64,000 nt of DNA from Panulirus ornatus (Eukaryota; Arthropoda; Malacostraca; Decapoda; Palinuridae). Below are positions 32,690 to 43,548 of the stretch, piece after piece. The notes beneath the pieces are model-generated. The model searched no databases and was not told where the DNA came from. It was given only the letters and a program-made list of their open reading frames with translations. The DNA is taken from assembly GCF_036320965.1 (NCBI RefSeq), contig NC_092281.1:8456392-8520391 (forward strand). The letters run 5' to 3'. The position numbers and the translations under genes are program-made. Every line of letters begins with the position of its first letter. Position 1 is the first letter of the stretch.

Positions 32690-34925
32690 AAAAGTTTATG
32701 AAGATAACATTAACAACAACAGGAACTTTGCGAGACGCCGTCTTACCTAAATGGCTCTGGTGTGAAATGCACCGAAAGGAACTTCCGTCTCTCGAAAACT
32801 TTCACAGGAAATTCTAAGCATTAACAGAGAAGTGTGACGACTCACTCGATGGAGGTAATGGTATATTCTGAATGGGTCCAGCCATAGTTCGATGTCGAAA
32901 TCATGAACTTTATGTTTGTATGGAATGTTATTTTGCGTACGACCATGCTTCTACCAACGTCCACATCACAAGTCTGATATAAAGCAAAGTGAGGACAGAA
33001 ATTCGCTCGAAGGCGAAAGATTCCGCAACATTTTCAGATGTCGACAACAGCAGAGGAGAACGAGCGACGGAAACTCGATTCTGAGGAGAGAAATTGTCCA
33101 TAAACTGTTTAGAGTACGAGTTTCGTGTTTAATGGCGACGTTTTTAGATGGCTCCCGTTCTGTCGGCTCGTCGACGGAACTCCACTAAAATCTTGTGGAG
33201 AAGGAAGTGATTGGGTTGTGTAGGGGAGAGGGATATCCAGTGGTAGGGAGAGGAAAGGGAGCGAGTTTAGAGGGAGGGGAATGAAGGAGAATAGACAAAA
33301 TTGGGAGCAGGAACTGGGTTATGATTGGGAGATTCGAGGAGCGGAGGAGGAGGAGAATTTCACGATGGCTAAAGTGATATCATTCAAAGGGAAGAAAGGG
33401 CGAGGAAGCTACGTGGGAGAGTGAAGGATGGAAAAATAGGGAGTAAATCATACATACATAGTAAGAAAAGGAAACCAGAAGAACGCCTCGAAGAACACCA
33501 CGAGCATCTGGAGAGGAGGATGGGTGCAGCCAGTCAAACTCTGCATGAACGAGAAGAAAATAAACTGTATATATCACATCACCCGTGAAACCATCGCAGA
33601 TACGTGTGTCATGATTCAGCTCCTTCCGTCTGCACAAATTGAGGGAACATTATGAGCGCCCAGTCAGTTCCTACGTTTCCAGAAGGCTGCCAGGATCCTA
33701 TTAATGTGTTACAACTCCAACAGGTTCTCAGTAAGTCAGTGAGTTGCCGTTCGGGCAACATGTCACCAGTCCAGGAGGTTGCCATGATTTCAGGCGGATG
33801 CCAGTGCTCAGAATTATCTGGCCAACTGGAATACGATTATCGAAAACCTCTTGATAGTCCTCGACCTTCCCAACAGCGGCTGTAGTGAGGACATAATCTC
33901 CTCCTCTCTTTTGGTGTTTCTACCTCACACTCGCATCTCATACCCAGTGTCCTCACTGGTCGGTCTGTCACACAGTAATTGACGACAGACACACTTGTAC
34001 TCCTTCTTTGGCTCTTGGTCAGTGGTCTGATTCTCACATCATACTACGACCATACCAGGTCCTGGCTGAGGGTCGTCTCACTCCACATCATACTACGGTC
34101 CCACCAGGTCAAGGCAGAGGGTCGTCTAACCTCATCATTGGCTCCTGGCAGATGTTTCTCTACCTATCTTTATATCTGGCATTTCCTTATAGTGTTCGTC
34201 TTTATACTTTTGTCTATACACCTACTTTAAGATTCCGGTCCATATGTTAACCTATATATGATTATCTATATATATCTACCTATTTATCGACCTATACGTA
34301 TATAAACCTAAACATCTACATACCCATATACACCTCTATATATCAGCAAGCCAACGCTAATTATTTCTCTCGTATCATTCTCTTTCTTCAATCTAGTTTT
34401 TAAGTCTTGCCTGTATACTGTCTCAACCCCCAATGTAATTTCTCAGCTAATAAAAACACCCAAGCATAAAAATATATAAATTATCTGAAAGTCATTACTG
34501 GGTCGATTCAAGTTTACCAGTACCAGCTCAAACGAGGTATTAAGCGAGGGAAAAGAACCTGAGCGTCTCAGGATATGACAAAACCCCCAGTGGAGAGTCA
34601 TCTCCAAAATAGGCCGTCATTTATCATCGTAAATTTTAAAGTATCGTTTTAAAAATCATTTTTCCCTTTTTTTTTTCCGAGTGGAAGGGGAGAGGTAGGT
34701 GTTCGCAACGCCGTGACCGTGTTAAGTTTTTGGAAACGAAAGAAAATGAAGAATTTATGGTGTGATGAGGCAGTAGGTGGTGATGTTGCTGCTACTGATG
34801 ACGTAGCTACTATATAGTAATGATGATGATACTGGTGATGTTGCTACTGACGATGTTGATGACGTTGCTACTGGTGATGTTGCTACTGGTGGTGATGATA
34901 CTCCTGATGTTCATGTCGCTACTGC
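32690..34925 (+). repeat. Arm A of a diverged inverted segmental duplication
   Basis: Collinear with the reverse complement of 48095-49815. Shared blocks include GATGGCGAAAGATT-like (33010), CAACAGCAGAGGAG (33047), GAGAGAAATTGTCCAT (33087), TTTCGTGTTTAAT (33121), GATGGCTCCCGTTCTGTCGG (33149) and GGCTGTAGTGAGGACATAAT (33877). Others are ATTGACGACAGAC (33978), ATCATACTACGACCATACCA (34038), CTGTCTCAACCCC (34419), ACTGGGTCGA (34497), the AGTATCGTTTTAAAAA area (34640) and the GATGTTGCTACTGG triplet tract (34780-34925). Arm A has about 0.5 kb extra within 33200-33860 and a duplicated 48-bp stretch (34035-34130). A CTAATAAA motif at 34449 is conserved, suggesting a transcript 3' end, but no shared protein is recognisable. 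Confidence 0.85.
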
Positions 34926-34926
34926 A
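34780..34926 (+). repeat. Imperfect GATGTTGCTACTGGT (15-bp) repeat
   Basis: Units of GATGTTGCTACTGGT with GATGATGAT interruptions. The corresponding tract in arm B (reverse of 48095-48215) is shorter and more degenerate, so it predates the arms' divergence. Confidence 0.85.
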
Positions 34927-36071
34927 AGTCTCACACATCTGCCTTACCTTGCATCACACACCGTCCTGTGATGGTGATCAGCGAAGCTGCTCCTGAACTC
35001 CTGTGGCTTGGCGGGACTCACCTGGTGAGGAGAGGAAAAGAAAAAGTCTTTTAGAAATGCTATCACGAGGATGTTGCTCATCATTACAGTGAAAGACTTC
35101 AAACCCATAGTGTCTTCAAGGTAACAGCTGATATGCTGGCGTATACCTTAATTCAGTATGTCATCAGTGTCCTGTCAATAACTTAGTGGAGAACGCTGTA
35201 AAAGATAAATCAATGAATAATCACACGATGAATATTCACATGAACCTTTTGATTCGACTTCCCCCAAACGAGACTTGAATCACAGCACCTAAGGTTTACA
35301 CCTCTCGCTCTTTTCAAAACAACCCTTGACGGGATCTTACTGGAAAGAGAAGAAAAAAAAAAAGCTCCTCCAGGGAGGAGAGTAGGAGAAAAGTTTTGAG
35401 TGGTGTGAGGAAGGAGGTCTCCTGCTGGTGCTTGCCGATTAATGAAGGAGGATGTAAATGAAGGGAGAAGTGTTGTTTTGCAGTGGCAGGGTGTGGGTAA
35501 TGAGCGAAGGGAGGGCACTCGACTGGAAGTGCTGCTCGTGCTTGTAAGAGTGACCCGGAATTGATGATGAACGTCATTTCTGTATTCTCATGTGCCGTTG
35601 GATTCATCAAGAAAGGAGGTGACAGTGTTTTTGATTGGTTAGTAAGGGATTTTTGATGTGTATGGATCATGGCGAGGTGCCTGAGGGTTGGCGGAATGCA
35701 TGTACAGTGGCATTACATAGAGGCAAAGGGGGTACCAAAGCGAGTATTTGAATTTCAGAGGAATGGGTTGATCATGCATACCAGGGAAGTTGTATGAGTG
35801 AGTGGCGATTGAGAATGTGCTGGCATGCACAGAGTATCAGACTAAGGAGGGAAAAATGTGGCTGCGTAAGTGGTAGAGGATGCAAAGGGTTCCTGGTGTT
35901 GGAAGGACTTCTCACCCAAGGGCTCCTGCAGCTCCAAGGATGCGCTACGCATGTAGGAGGGACAGGATTTTCTCCTTTAAAGCAAGAATTTCTTTGTAGA
36001 GGCTTTGCACTCTCTTGTCAATTGACGATGATACAGTCTCGCCAAAGGTGATTTTATAGTCGCAATGTCTG
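34927..36071. other. Unassigned interval
   Basis: Reverse frames at 35210-35670 (102-118 codons) and others have no recognised domain. No repeat seen. Confidence 0.35.
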
Positions 36072-36108
36072 TCCGTCTCTCTCTCTCTCTCTATATATAT
36101 GTATATAC

Positions 36109-36160
<52 letters not shown>
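36072..36160. repeat. (CT)n then interrupted (TA)n microsatellite
   Basis: CT units (36074-36092), interrupted TATATGTATATACATA, then about 24 TA units. Confidence 0.95.
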
Positions 36161-36161
<1 letters not shown>

Positions 36162-36694
36162 CCTTAGTTATAGGCATATGTTAAGAGGAACGTCACAAAG
36201 GTGCAAATATCACAAAGGAGAAACAGAAATCCTGTCAGAACTTCGCAATCTGAGAATTTCGGAAAATGTCTGACAGAAAAATAAACAAAAAAACACCGCA
36301 ATCCAGTTGTCAGAACGATTGAAAACCCCAAGAAAAATACAGGCCAATCCCCCGAGCGCCCAAACTTCGCCCAAGGTAACAGGTGGAAAACAGAAGTCTT
36401 TTTTTTTTTTTCTTTTTCCCCTCAACTTCGTCGTCCTGACAGAAGCGTACGATATCCTCCCACGACTTCTGAGTCGAGGAGGCCATGGGCGCCGTGGGAG
36501 GAGGACGGGTGGGTGGGTGGGGTGGGGGGAAATCAACGAGGCCACTGGGAAAGTCTCGCTTGAGACGAGGGGGAAGGGTGGAGGGGGAGGGGTGTTTGCA
36601 CTGGGGGATGAGTAATCCCTTCTGAAGATCGTGAAAGTCAAGCAATTGCCGTGAGGGGGGACTGATGGCCGTGAGCGGGATCCCGATCGGTCGG
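36161..36694. other. Unassigned GC- and G-rich interval
   Basis: A T run at 36399-36412 and a G-rich patch (36507-36660). Frames open on both strands fit the low stop density of GC-rich DNA. No domain seen. Confidence 0.35.
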
Positions 36695-37270
36695 TTACCT
36701 CCTGAACCTATGCAATAGTAGTAGTTGTCGTGGATGGAGGTTTGCCATGCTGATCCGTGGAATAGATTTAGTTGTGAGGATCATCCATCCAAACTGGGCA
36801 ACAGAGATAGTTGCCGTAGTGGTTGGTGGCCATATCAATTGTGGATAAGAAAAAAAAAAAAACCGGTTGCAGTGGCGGTTTACCATCTGCCGTGTGGAAC
36901 AGCACCAGCAGCTGCTGTAGGTTTTACCGTGGAACAGAGGCAGTGTGCTGCAGGTGGTGTTGTCGTCTGACTTAAGGAACAGAAGGAATCGACTCGGGTG
37001 TTGTGTCCTCAGCACTGTGGAGCAGCCTCCGTTGCCATGACGGGTGTTGCCGTGTGCAGCAGCATGCCACGACCAGGCCTGGCACCTCTCCTCACAGGGG
37101 TGGTCTGGTGATGATGGCGGTGTTTGGCCGTCGACTATAACCATTAGGGCTTTATGTTGCCCACTGCTCGTGCCGGCAACAGCGGTGATAAGTTCTTGGG
37201 TTATGTGGGTGGGAGACGCCGACGTGGGAGGAGGCTGCTGCTGTTGTCTTGAGGCGGTGTTCAACGTGGG
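36695..37270 (-). repeat. Degenerate minisatellite-like region (GTTGCNGTGG...CCGTGGAACAG)
   Basis: GTTGTCGTGG, GTTGCCGTAGTGG, GTTGCAGTGGCGG, GCTGCTGTAGG and TTGCCATGACGG words alternate with CCGTGGAA(T/C)AG at 36755, 36893 and 36930, a loose ~40-50 bp period. The complement carries the longest frame not caused by a pure array (36695-37264, 189 codons, starting with a short Gln/Pro-rich run). It also includes a Phe run read from an A homopolymer. I think it unlikely to be a gene. Confidence 0.4.
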
Positions 37271-37904
37271 CGTTTAACGTGGGTGGATAGTTTATGCTGC
37301 CACCCACCTTCCCGCCCTGCCAACCCTCAGGTCAAGGACTGATAACTTCATGGCTATTGATCCTAGTTTGTGTGTGTGTGTAGCTCACCATCCCTCGGCC
37401 AATTCCCATATTCTTTCCACTATCTAACACTTCGATTCTTCTCGCTTGCCTCTGTTCATCCCCTTCAACGATTTGTATCAGCTTGGCCCCCTTGGGTACC
37501 AGCCAATATTTTTTGTTTTCAGACATTACTCAAGCTTTCGAAACCAAGGGTAATTTCCCCAACACCCTCTTTCCCCTTGCACAAGTCTTCTCCTGTTTTA
37601 ACTCTCCATAACTTCTTTTCTTTGGCAACTTGAGCACCGTAAACCCACACACTCCGCCAAGCTGGCTGGAACCTAAACCCCCAACACGAACTCCTTTGCA
37701 ACTGGCTTCTCTTAACCTCAGATTGGATTTAGAGTCATGTGGGATTTTACCGTTGTGATTTTTTTAGCATCAATCTTTTTTTTTTCCTCCCTAATCGATT
37801 TTTCAGGACTAAAGACTAGATAAAAGTATGATAATCCGGGTTTTTCCCGAGGGGTGCCAGTAACTTTTTTTTTTTTTTTGTTCATGCTTGGGATGATGTG
37901 AGAT
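37271..37904. other. Unassigned interval
   Basis: A short (GT)n at 37370-37382 and T runs at 37777-37787 and 37865-37879. No gene recognised. Confidence 0.35.
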
Positions 37905-37905
37905 T

Positions 37906-37975
37906 TAGCAGAGTAGTGAGGCGTAGAGTTACAAAGGGAGGAATTCGAGTCCCTGTGGGAGAAGCATGATGGGAA
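37906..37975 (+). mobile_element. Possible Pol III (tRNA-like) head next to the 24-bp array
   Basis: TAGCAGAGTAGTGAGG at 37906 fits an A box (TRGYNNAGNNGG), and GAATTCGAGTCC at 37941 fits a B box, 35 nt apart as in tRNA-derived SINEs. No clear cloverleaf stems. It could be a decayed SINE head at the left edge of the array. Confidence 0.3.
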
Positions 37976-37994
37976 AGAGCAGTGAGGAATGCAG

Positions 37995-38500
37995 GAATAC
38001 ATAGGAGAGGACAGACAGGGGTACATAGGAGATGACAGATAGGAGTACATAGGAGAGGACAGACAGTGGTACATAGGAGAGGACAGACAGTGGTACATAG
38101 GAGAGGACAGACAGGGGTACATAGGAGAGGACAGATAGGAGTACATAGGAGAGGACAGATAGGAGTACATAGGAGAGGACAGATAGGAGTACATAGGAGA
38201 GGACAGATAGGAGTATATAGGAGAGGACAGATAGGAGTACATAGGAGAGGACAGATAGGAGTACATAGGAGAGGACAGATAGGAGTACATAGGAGAGGAC
38301 AGATAGGAGTACATAGGAGAGGACAGATAGGAGTACAAAGGAGAGGACAGATAGGAGTACATAGGAGAGGACAGATAGGAGTACATAGGAGAGGACAGAT
38401 AGGAGTACATAGGAGAGGACAGATAGGAGTACATAGGAGAGGACAGATAGGAGTACATAGGAGAGGACAGATAGGAGTACATAGGAGAGGACAGATAGCT
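37995..38500 (+). repeat. 24-bp minisatellite, about 21 units
   Basis: The unit is ACATAGGAGAGGACAGATAG plus GAGT. The five leftmost units carry variants (GGGGT, GTGGT, GATGAC, GACAG). The units to the right are nearly identical except TATAT at 38213 and AAAG at 38336. Since 24 bp is 8 codons, both strands stay open. The reverse reads (MYSYLSSP)n within a 266-codon frame (37718-38518). The forward reads (VHRRGQIG)n in a 152-codon frame (38066-38524). I see no promoter or splice context, so I call it a repeat and not a gene. Confidence 0.97.
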
Positions 38501-40394
38501 AAAGTCCTGACGTTCCATGTCTAAGGATGTCCACAGTCATAATCTTTTAAGTGGTAGGAACAGGACAGTAAGGCAGATGGGCGCGTGTTCATGGGGTTAT
38601 GATGAAGGACAGGGTTATACAGAGGTTATAAAACCTTGAGGTGAAGGATGCAGGGGTTGTTAGTGCTGGAAATGGAGTTGTAAGAAAGGCTATGAAGAGC
38701 TAGTATTTTAAAAAGGATTACTAAGGTGGGTTGAATAATCAAGGATTAGATTTGGGACGTACAGTAATGGAGAGGATAACTCGAGAAACACCGATGAATA
38801 CGAGGGGAGTTTAATATAATGTGGACGAGGTTGTGGGGTGAAGAGCGAGATAAAAAAGATATCAGGTTAGAAAGTTTTGTTATGAAAAATTAGAGAAAAG
38901 GATATTGTACGGAAAATAAGGAATCTGATAAAGGATATGGGAAAACAAAAGAAGTGGGGGATATATAGGAAATTTGACTCCACACACACACACAAACACA
39001 CACGATAATTCTTGTGATTGGAGATCTTTCAGTACAGTCATACCGCCCCATTTCTGCGATTGGAGATCCTTCGTTCTAATCATACCCCACATTTACCTGT
39101 GTTTAAACAAATGTGGCTTTGTTCAGACGGCTAATGAGCCGTAAGGAACGGGTTGTGATCAAGGAGGTGTGTTTACAGCTAAGCGACATTTGCATATTCA
39201 GATTGTTTAAAACTCAAAAGTCTTGGTACATAAGCGAGCGCACGTCTTCAACTCTCAAGAAAAATGACACGAGTTTCAGATCTTACTTTTTTTTTTATTG
39301 TATCCCACAAAGAGCAGAATGTAGGAAGCTTTCTTGTACTCATTACAAGAATTGAAAATACACACACACAAACACACTCATGGACAAACGAGTATAGACC
39401 TCCCTTCCCTTACTATAAAAAGAGGTAATTACACATGCTTATATAATCATGAATAAGAGCTTTGTACATTACAAAAGTCATAACGTGTGTTTGTGCTAAT
39501 GTGTGTGTGTGTTGATATTGTGTGTGTCCCTGTGTTTGTGTTCCTCTCCTCGACTAATCGTGAGATAATTAGCGTTTTGCTTCAGACTCATTAGTGGATT
39601 TCAATGCATGGATGATTAACTAAATTGAGACTTCCACTGTAATTACCATAAATCATGTTTCTTTAGATAATTATCAAAGAAGTAGTTGTGCACAGCTGTC
39701 ACCTCTCACGCTGGAAATTTTCTATTATGAATGTATTATATTCATTTTCCTTATTTTTCTATGTCTACTGACCTTCTACCTCTTTCAGCCATTTTCCACC
39801 AATATCTTTTTCTAGGTTCCCCCATTCCTTCTTCTTCCTCCTTTCCCGAGCATTACTGTTGTCTTATCAATCCTAAGTTTAATTCGGTCATGGTTGGAGG
39901 CAAGATGGAGTCTACAGTCTGGGCTCAGATTCAGCAACACCAGCAGAGTTCATATAAAGTAGGCGGTGCCAATACTCCCCTGTGCACTACATTCAGGCTG
40001 AGGGAGGTAGGATATGCATATATATTTCTGGAGGTGTGTAGCGTGATAGCGGGCCGGTGGTCTGTTGGGTGTGGGGCTGGTGGGTTGTAGCGAGCAGGTT
40101 GCTGAACCCAGCAGGAGTAGCGGAAGGACAGCGAGTTGAATCACGACCATGTAGCGGAGTTATATGGTTCCGGTTCCTACGCTCCAGTGTTGTGTGGGTA
40201 CAGCGATGGGTCTACGAATATTACGAGAGATGTTGGTAAGTAATGGTTGCCATTGTTCAATATTCCCGAGTCTTCCACAGTCTAAGTACAGACATTCATT
40301 ACAACGAAACAGTGAACAACACATGGTTCTCTTTTCCGTGTGCTTCGAACGACACCCGAATCCCTGACGCTCATTATGAGCATAACGGTAAGAA
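38501..40394. other. Unassigned interval
   Basis: Contains short (CA)n runs at 38983-39003 and 39361-39376, (GT)n words at 39480-39540, and a T run at 39287-39296. Frames of 60-119 codons show no domain. No gene seen. Confidence 0.35.
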
Positions 40395-40520
40395 AGCTAT
40401 ATACGACCTTTGAGTATGAAGGCTTCAGCCTTTGACCTGACAGGTCAAATATCGTACCGAAGGGTCATGCTAGAAGGTCGTACCATCGTGCTCAAGGATC
40501 GCTTATGCATCATGCGTCTG
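40395..40520 (+). repeat. Interspersed 'GATCGTACCATCGTGC'-family repeat with AGGTCA palindrome
   Basis: Contains the perfect palindrome TTTGACCTGACAGGTCAAA (40431-40449), then ATCGTACCGAAGGGTCATGC and GTCGTACCATCGTGCTCAAG. The last two blocks match 5310-5460. A decayed relative at 44830-44935 keeps GACCTGACC, GGTC and AAGGTCA. An element of unknown class. Confidence 0.6.
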
Positions 40521-40635
40521 GCTCTTGGTGCCCGGTATTTGGGTCACCTAATTATGGATATTCCCTGTGATGAAAGGCCATTAATGTCACAGGTAAATAA
40601 TTAATAAGAGGTCGTCGATCATGGGTAAGGACGCA

Positions 40636-40639
40636 TGTA

Positions 40640-40684
<45 letters not shown>
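40636..40684 (+). repeat. (GT)n microsatellite
   Basis: About 23 GT units. Confidence 0.97.
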
Positions 40685-40686
<2 letters not shown>

Positions 40687-40900
40687 TGCGAGCGTCATTG
40701 TGTTTATAAAGTCTTCAGTTGTGTTGGATGTTGGGGTTTTGTTCGAAGACAACGGGGATGAACACCCGAGGTGTGAAAGAGCCGAGATCTTCAATGTGCT
40801 TCGCGAATAGAATCAATACGATTCCCTACCGTAATTACTTTGAACGATTCCAGGGTTAATGGGATTTCAGAGTCAGGTTGGTGCTATACGAGGGTAAGGG

Positions 40901-40932
40901 TATTTAAGGGACTATCGAGCCTCTCCTCAGTA
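40901..40932 (+). promoter_or_regulatory. Candidate TATA + initiator core promoter
   Basis: TATTTAAG at 40901-40908 and the arthropod initiator TCAGTA at 40927-40932. This puts the presumed start A (40929) 28 bp from the first TATA base, within the normal spacing. It lies outside any microsatellite and 131 bp upstream of the small secreted-peptide frame at 41060. Seen: both motifs and spacing. Inferred: function. Confidence 0.4.
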
Positions 40933-41059
40933 AGTTATGCTAGCGATAATGGCACGACTTGGCACTTCGGTGACCTACAAATAGCGTGAGCCACAGGGAG
41001 AGAAAACCTATAGGAGGAGGTCGATGATATGAAACTACGTAGAGAAAGGGGGTTTCGAG

Positions 41060-41266
41060 ATGTGCGTCGGATATCATGAAAAAGGGACGCGTGTTTCTGT
41101 GTTTTTGGCATTACTTCTGCTTGTTGGTGACGCAATTTCTCACCCTGATCTTTCTTGGCCTTCCAATATGCTTGAGGGCAACATCCTTCAGCAGTATGTC
41201 GCAAACAAATCTTCTCAGCAACGGAAGAAAAGAAATGATATACACCTTTCCCTCCTCAGAGATTAA
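41060..41266 (+). CDS. Candidate short secreted peptide precursor (68 aa), unidentified
   Basis: The predicted 68-residue product has the layout of a secreted peptide. Residues 1-11 form a short n-region with basic residues, and 12-26 form a hydrophobic core (VSVFLALLLLVGDAI). The cleavage context A25-I26-S27 | H28 satisfies the -3/-1 rule. The mature part (28-68) has an NKS glycosylation sequon (N49) and a tetrabasic RKKR (55-58) that would suit a furin-type convertase, leaving a 10-residue tail NDIHLSLLRD. It has no cysteines and no amidation glycine, so it fits no neuropeptide family I know. The start has a purine at -3. A TATA/initiator pair lies 131 bp upstream, but there are upstream ATGs (40937, 41026) in between. 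No AATAAA follows closely. A 68-codon frame of this kind could arise by chance; treat it as a hypothesis. Confidence 0.25.
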   Translation: MCVGYHEKGTRVSVFLALLLLVGDAISHPDLSWPSNMLEGNILQQYVANKSSQQRKKRNDIHLSLLRD

Positions 41267-41350
41267 CCTCTATTTTCTGTCCCTCACACTCGGCCGGATT
41301 ACTTCCTCCCTGAAAGGAGGAGCTACTTTCAATGTATAGCTTCACCGTGT

Positions 41351-41382
41351 GTGTATATATATATATATATATTATATATACA
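41351..41382. repeat. (TA)n microsatellite
   Basis: About 15 TA units with one slip, preceded by GTGTGTG. Confidence 0.95.
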
Positions 41383-42025
41383 TTAGTATCCTCAGCCTTC
41401 AGCAGTGGAAACACTTCCTAACGCTCTCCAGTCTTAGATGATGTTTCGCCTTCTCTGCTCTCCTAACCTTCCTGTGCTCCCTGACCCAAGGCTTCGGTTC
41501 TTCCAGTAAGAACTGCAGTCTTTTACATCCTGAGCGCTAGGTGATGCAGCCCTTATGCACAATCAGCTTCCCAATCTTACATCTTCGTCTGATGATAGAA
41601 AACGTTATGGCATCTGTTTACTTCCACCCTCCGGCACTTGTGCATCTACCTTCTCTTTCACTTCTATCTCCTCCTCTTCTTCCTACTCCTTTCCCCTCCT
41701 CCTCCTCATATTGTTGCAACTTTTCACCACACCGTCACTTCAGGCTTCAATGTACGTCTTCCAAATTACAACCAAACTTCCAAACAATCGACCGTCATGT
41801 TTAAAAGACAATGGCCTCGGTTGCCATAGCGATGGTGACGCAAAGTCACACAAGGCGGACGAGGGAACAACATGACGATGGCGTGTCTACGACCCTCGCT
41901 TGTATGAGAGAACGCACGTCGTGCTTCCAGGGTCATCACGCAGTTCCACCGAGGTCCTTTGGCGGACAACATAGAGAGACTTGAGAAGACTCTGAGCGCA
42001 AGACTTTAATGTACCATTCAGAATA

Positions 42026-42029
<4 letters not shown>
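41383..42029. other. Unassigned interval
   Basis: Pyrimidine-rich at 41640-41740. Frames of 63-106 codons there follow composition. No gene seen. Confidence 0.35.

Positions 42030-42058
<29 letters not shown>
42030..42058 (+). repeat. (GT)n microsatellite
   Basis: About 14 GT units. Confidence 0.97.
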
Positions 42059-42059
<1 letters not shown>

Positions 42060-42196
42060 CGTCCCATTGCGCCATTGTTGTTCTTGAGGTCATAAGGCTA
42101 TGGAAAATGAATACAAAATGATCAATAAGGGGGAGAAAAACAGGAGACTATCCTAATGGCACCACACTAGTCTTAGGCGACGACAACGCCATCGAC

Positions 42197-42251
42197 TTCC
42201 TCCCTCCCTCCCTCCCTCCCTCCCTCTCTCTCCTCTCTCTCTCTCTCTCTC
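42197..42251 (+). repeat. (TCCC)n then (CT)n microsatellite
   Basis: About 7 TCCC units, then CT units with one interruption. Confidence 0.96.
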
Positions 42252-42679
42252 GATAAAATCACACACAAGGATGAACCGGAGCGTTTAGCATTCTGTAGGA
42301 AGACCACCTCCCTCATAATGGAGAGTTGTGAGGAGAACACCTTCACGAGATGAACCTCACTTTCTCTCATCATGGGGCCTGGATATTCCAATAATGCCTC
42401 GACAATATCTAACAAACCGTCATCGGGAATATTGTCACATCGAGACGCGATGACTTTAATCGGTGTTTGCATCACTTCATCGACCTGCAACAAAATGATA
42501 ATCACTGTTTTTTTTACGTTTTGCTTTACATTTCGCAAAAATCATGATCTAATTCCTCGAGATAAAGGGACATTCGCGGCTCGCTCATCAAAAATTTCTA
42601 GATTTTGGATATGGATGGACGATGTGAAAAGAACTGACGAGATTGATTTGACTGACGCGTTAGAAAAGAAGAAAGACTA
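42252..42679. other. Unassigned interval
   Basis: No recognised gene. A reverse frame at 42173-42538 (121 codons) begins RNVKQNVKKTVIIILLQVDE and is not microsatellite-driven in its first 90 codons, but it matches no family I know. Confidence 0.3.
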
Positions 42680-42689
42680 CCCCCCCCCC

Positions 42690-42763
<74 letters not shown>
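42680..42763 (+). repeat. C homopolymer (~27) then (CA)n
   Basis: An uninterrupted C run of about 27 runs directly into about 29 CA units. Confidence 0.95.
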
Positions 42764-42764
<1 letters not shown>

Positions 42765-43496
42765 CATTCTCTAATGAACCATTGTTTTTCCTGACGCGTG
42801 GACGAGTTCAATTATGGACACTTATGCTCTCCATGACTAACAGGTAGTTAGATATTACCTGAATGAATGACGTACATACATTTTGATATATCAATAAACA
42901 AACGTAATTGGGTCATGCTTCTGGGACCGTGATTTTTACATGATATTGTTGGGATGAGGAAAGAGCAAGAAAATTACACACCCACACCCACACACACACA
43001 CTGGCCTCACGAGTGTTAGACCCCCATCCTCCCAACCCCAGTACTGCTCAAATAAGTTGAACTCTCTTTCCACAGTGAACACACACAAAAAAAGAGGTTA
43101 CAACAAAAAATCAGGCAATTACACAAAATCGCTTAGCACATACCAAGAACGGTTGGGCACAAGAAGATGCTATACACCTAGTCAGCTCACCTAGGAAACA
43201 AAACTATCAACTGCAATCTCTGGTAAGGTAAATAGGGAAACAAAAATCTTACCCTATCTTTATCATGCCGTAGAGAGATACTGGTACATATAAACTTTTA
43301 ATTCATATACGAAAAAAAAAAGTCGTGGATATTACCAGGAATCCACTCAAACTCCCCCTCACCTTCGAAGGAAAATGTGCAATTACAGAAATTTTACTTT
43401 CGTAAGGAAACTAAGAAAAAAAAAAAGAGGTTTTCCTTGTTCATATATGAGAACTAAGCTACTGGCAGCCAGAGCCAGGGGGAGACAGAATGAGGC

Positions 43497-43498
<2 letters not shown>
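42764..43498. other. Unassigned interval
   Basis: Short CA runs near 42978-43000, A runs at 43313-43322 and 43413-43424. No gene. Confidence 0.35.

Positions 43499-43547
<49 letters not shown>
43499..43547 (+). repeat. (GA)n microsatellite
   Basis: About 24 GA units. Confidence 0.97.

Positions 43548-43548
<1 letters not shown>

Noticed and set aside
36695..37264. Reverse frame of 189 codons starting with a Gln/Pro-rich run
   Set aside because: It lies in GC-rich minisatellite-like DNA with few stops, reads through an A homopolymer as a Phe run, and has no domain or splice context. Kept only as a note in the repeat entry.
37995..38500. CRISPR-like regular array
   Set aside because: The 24-bp units are contiguous with no unique spacers, and the genome is eukaryotic: a minisatellite.
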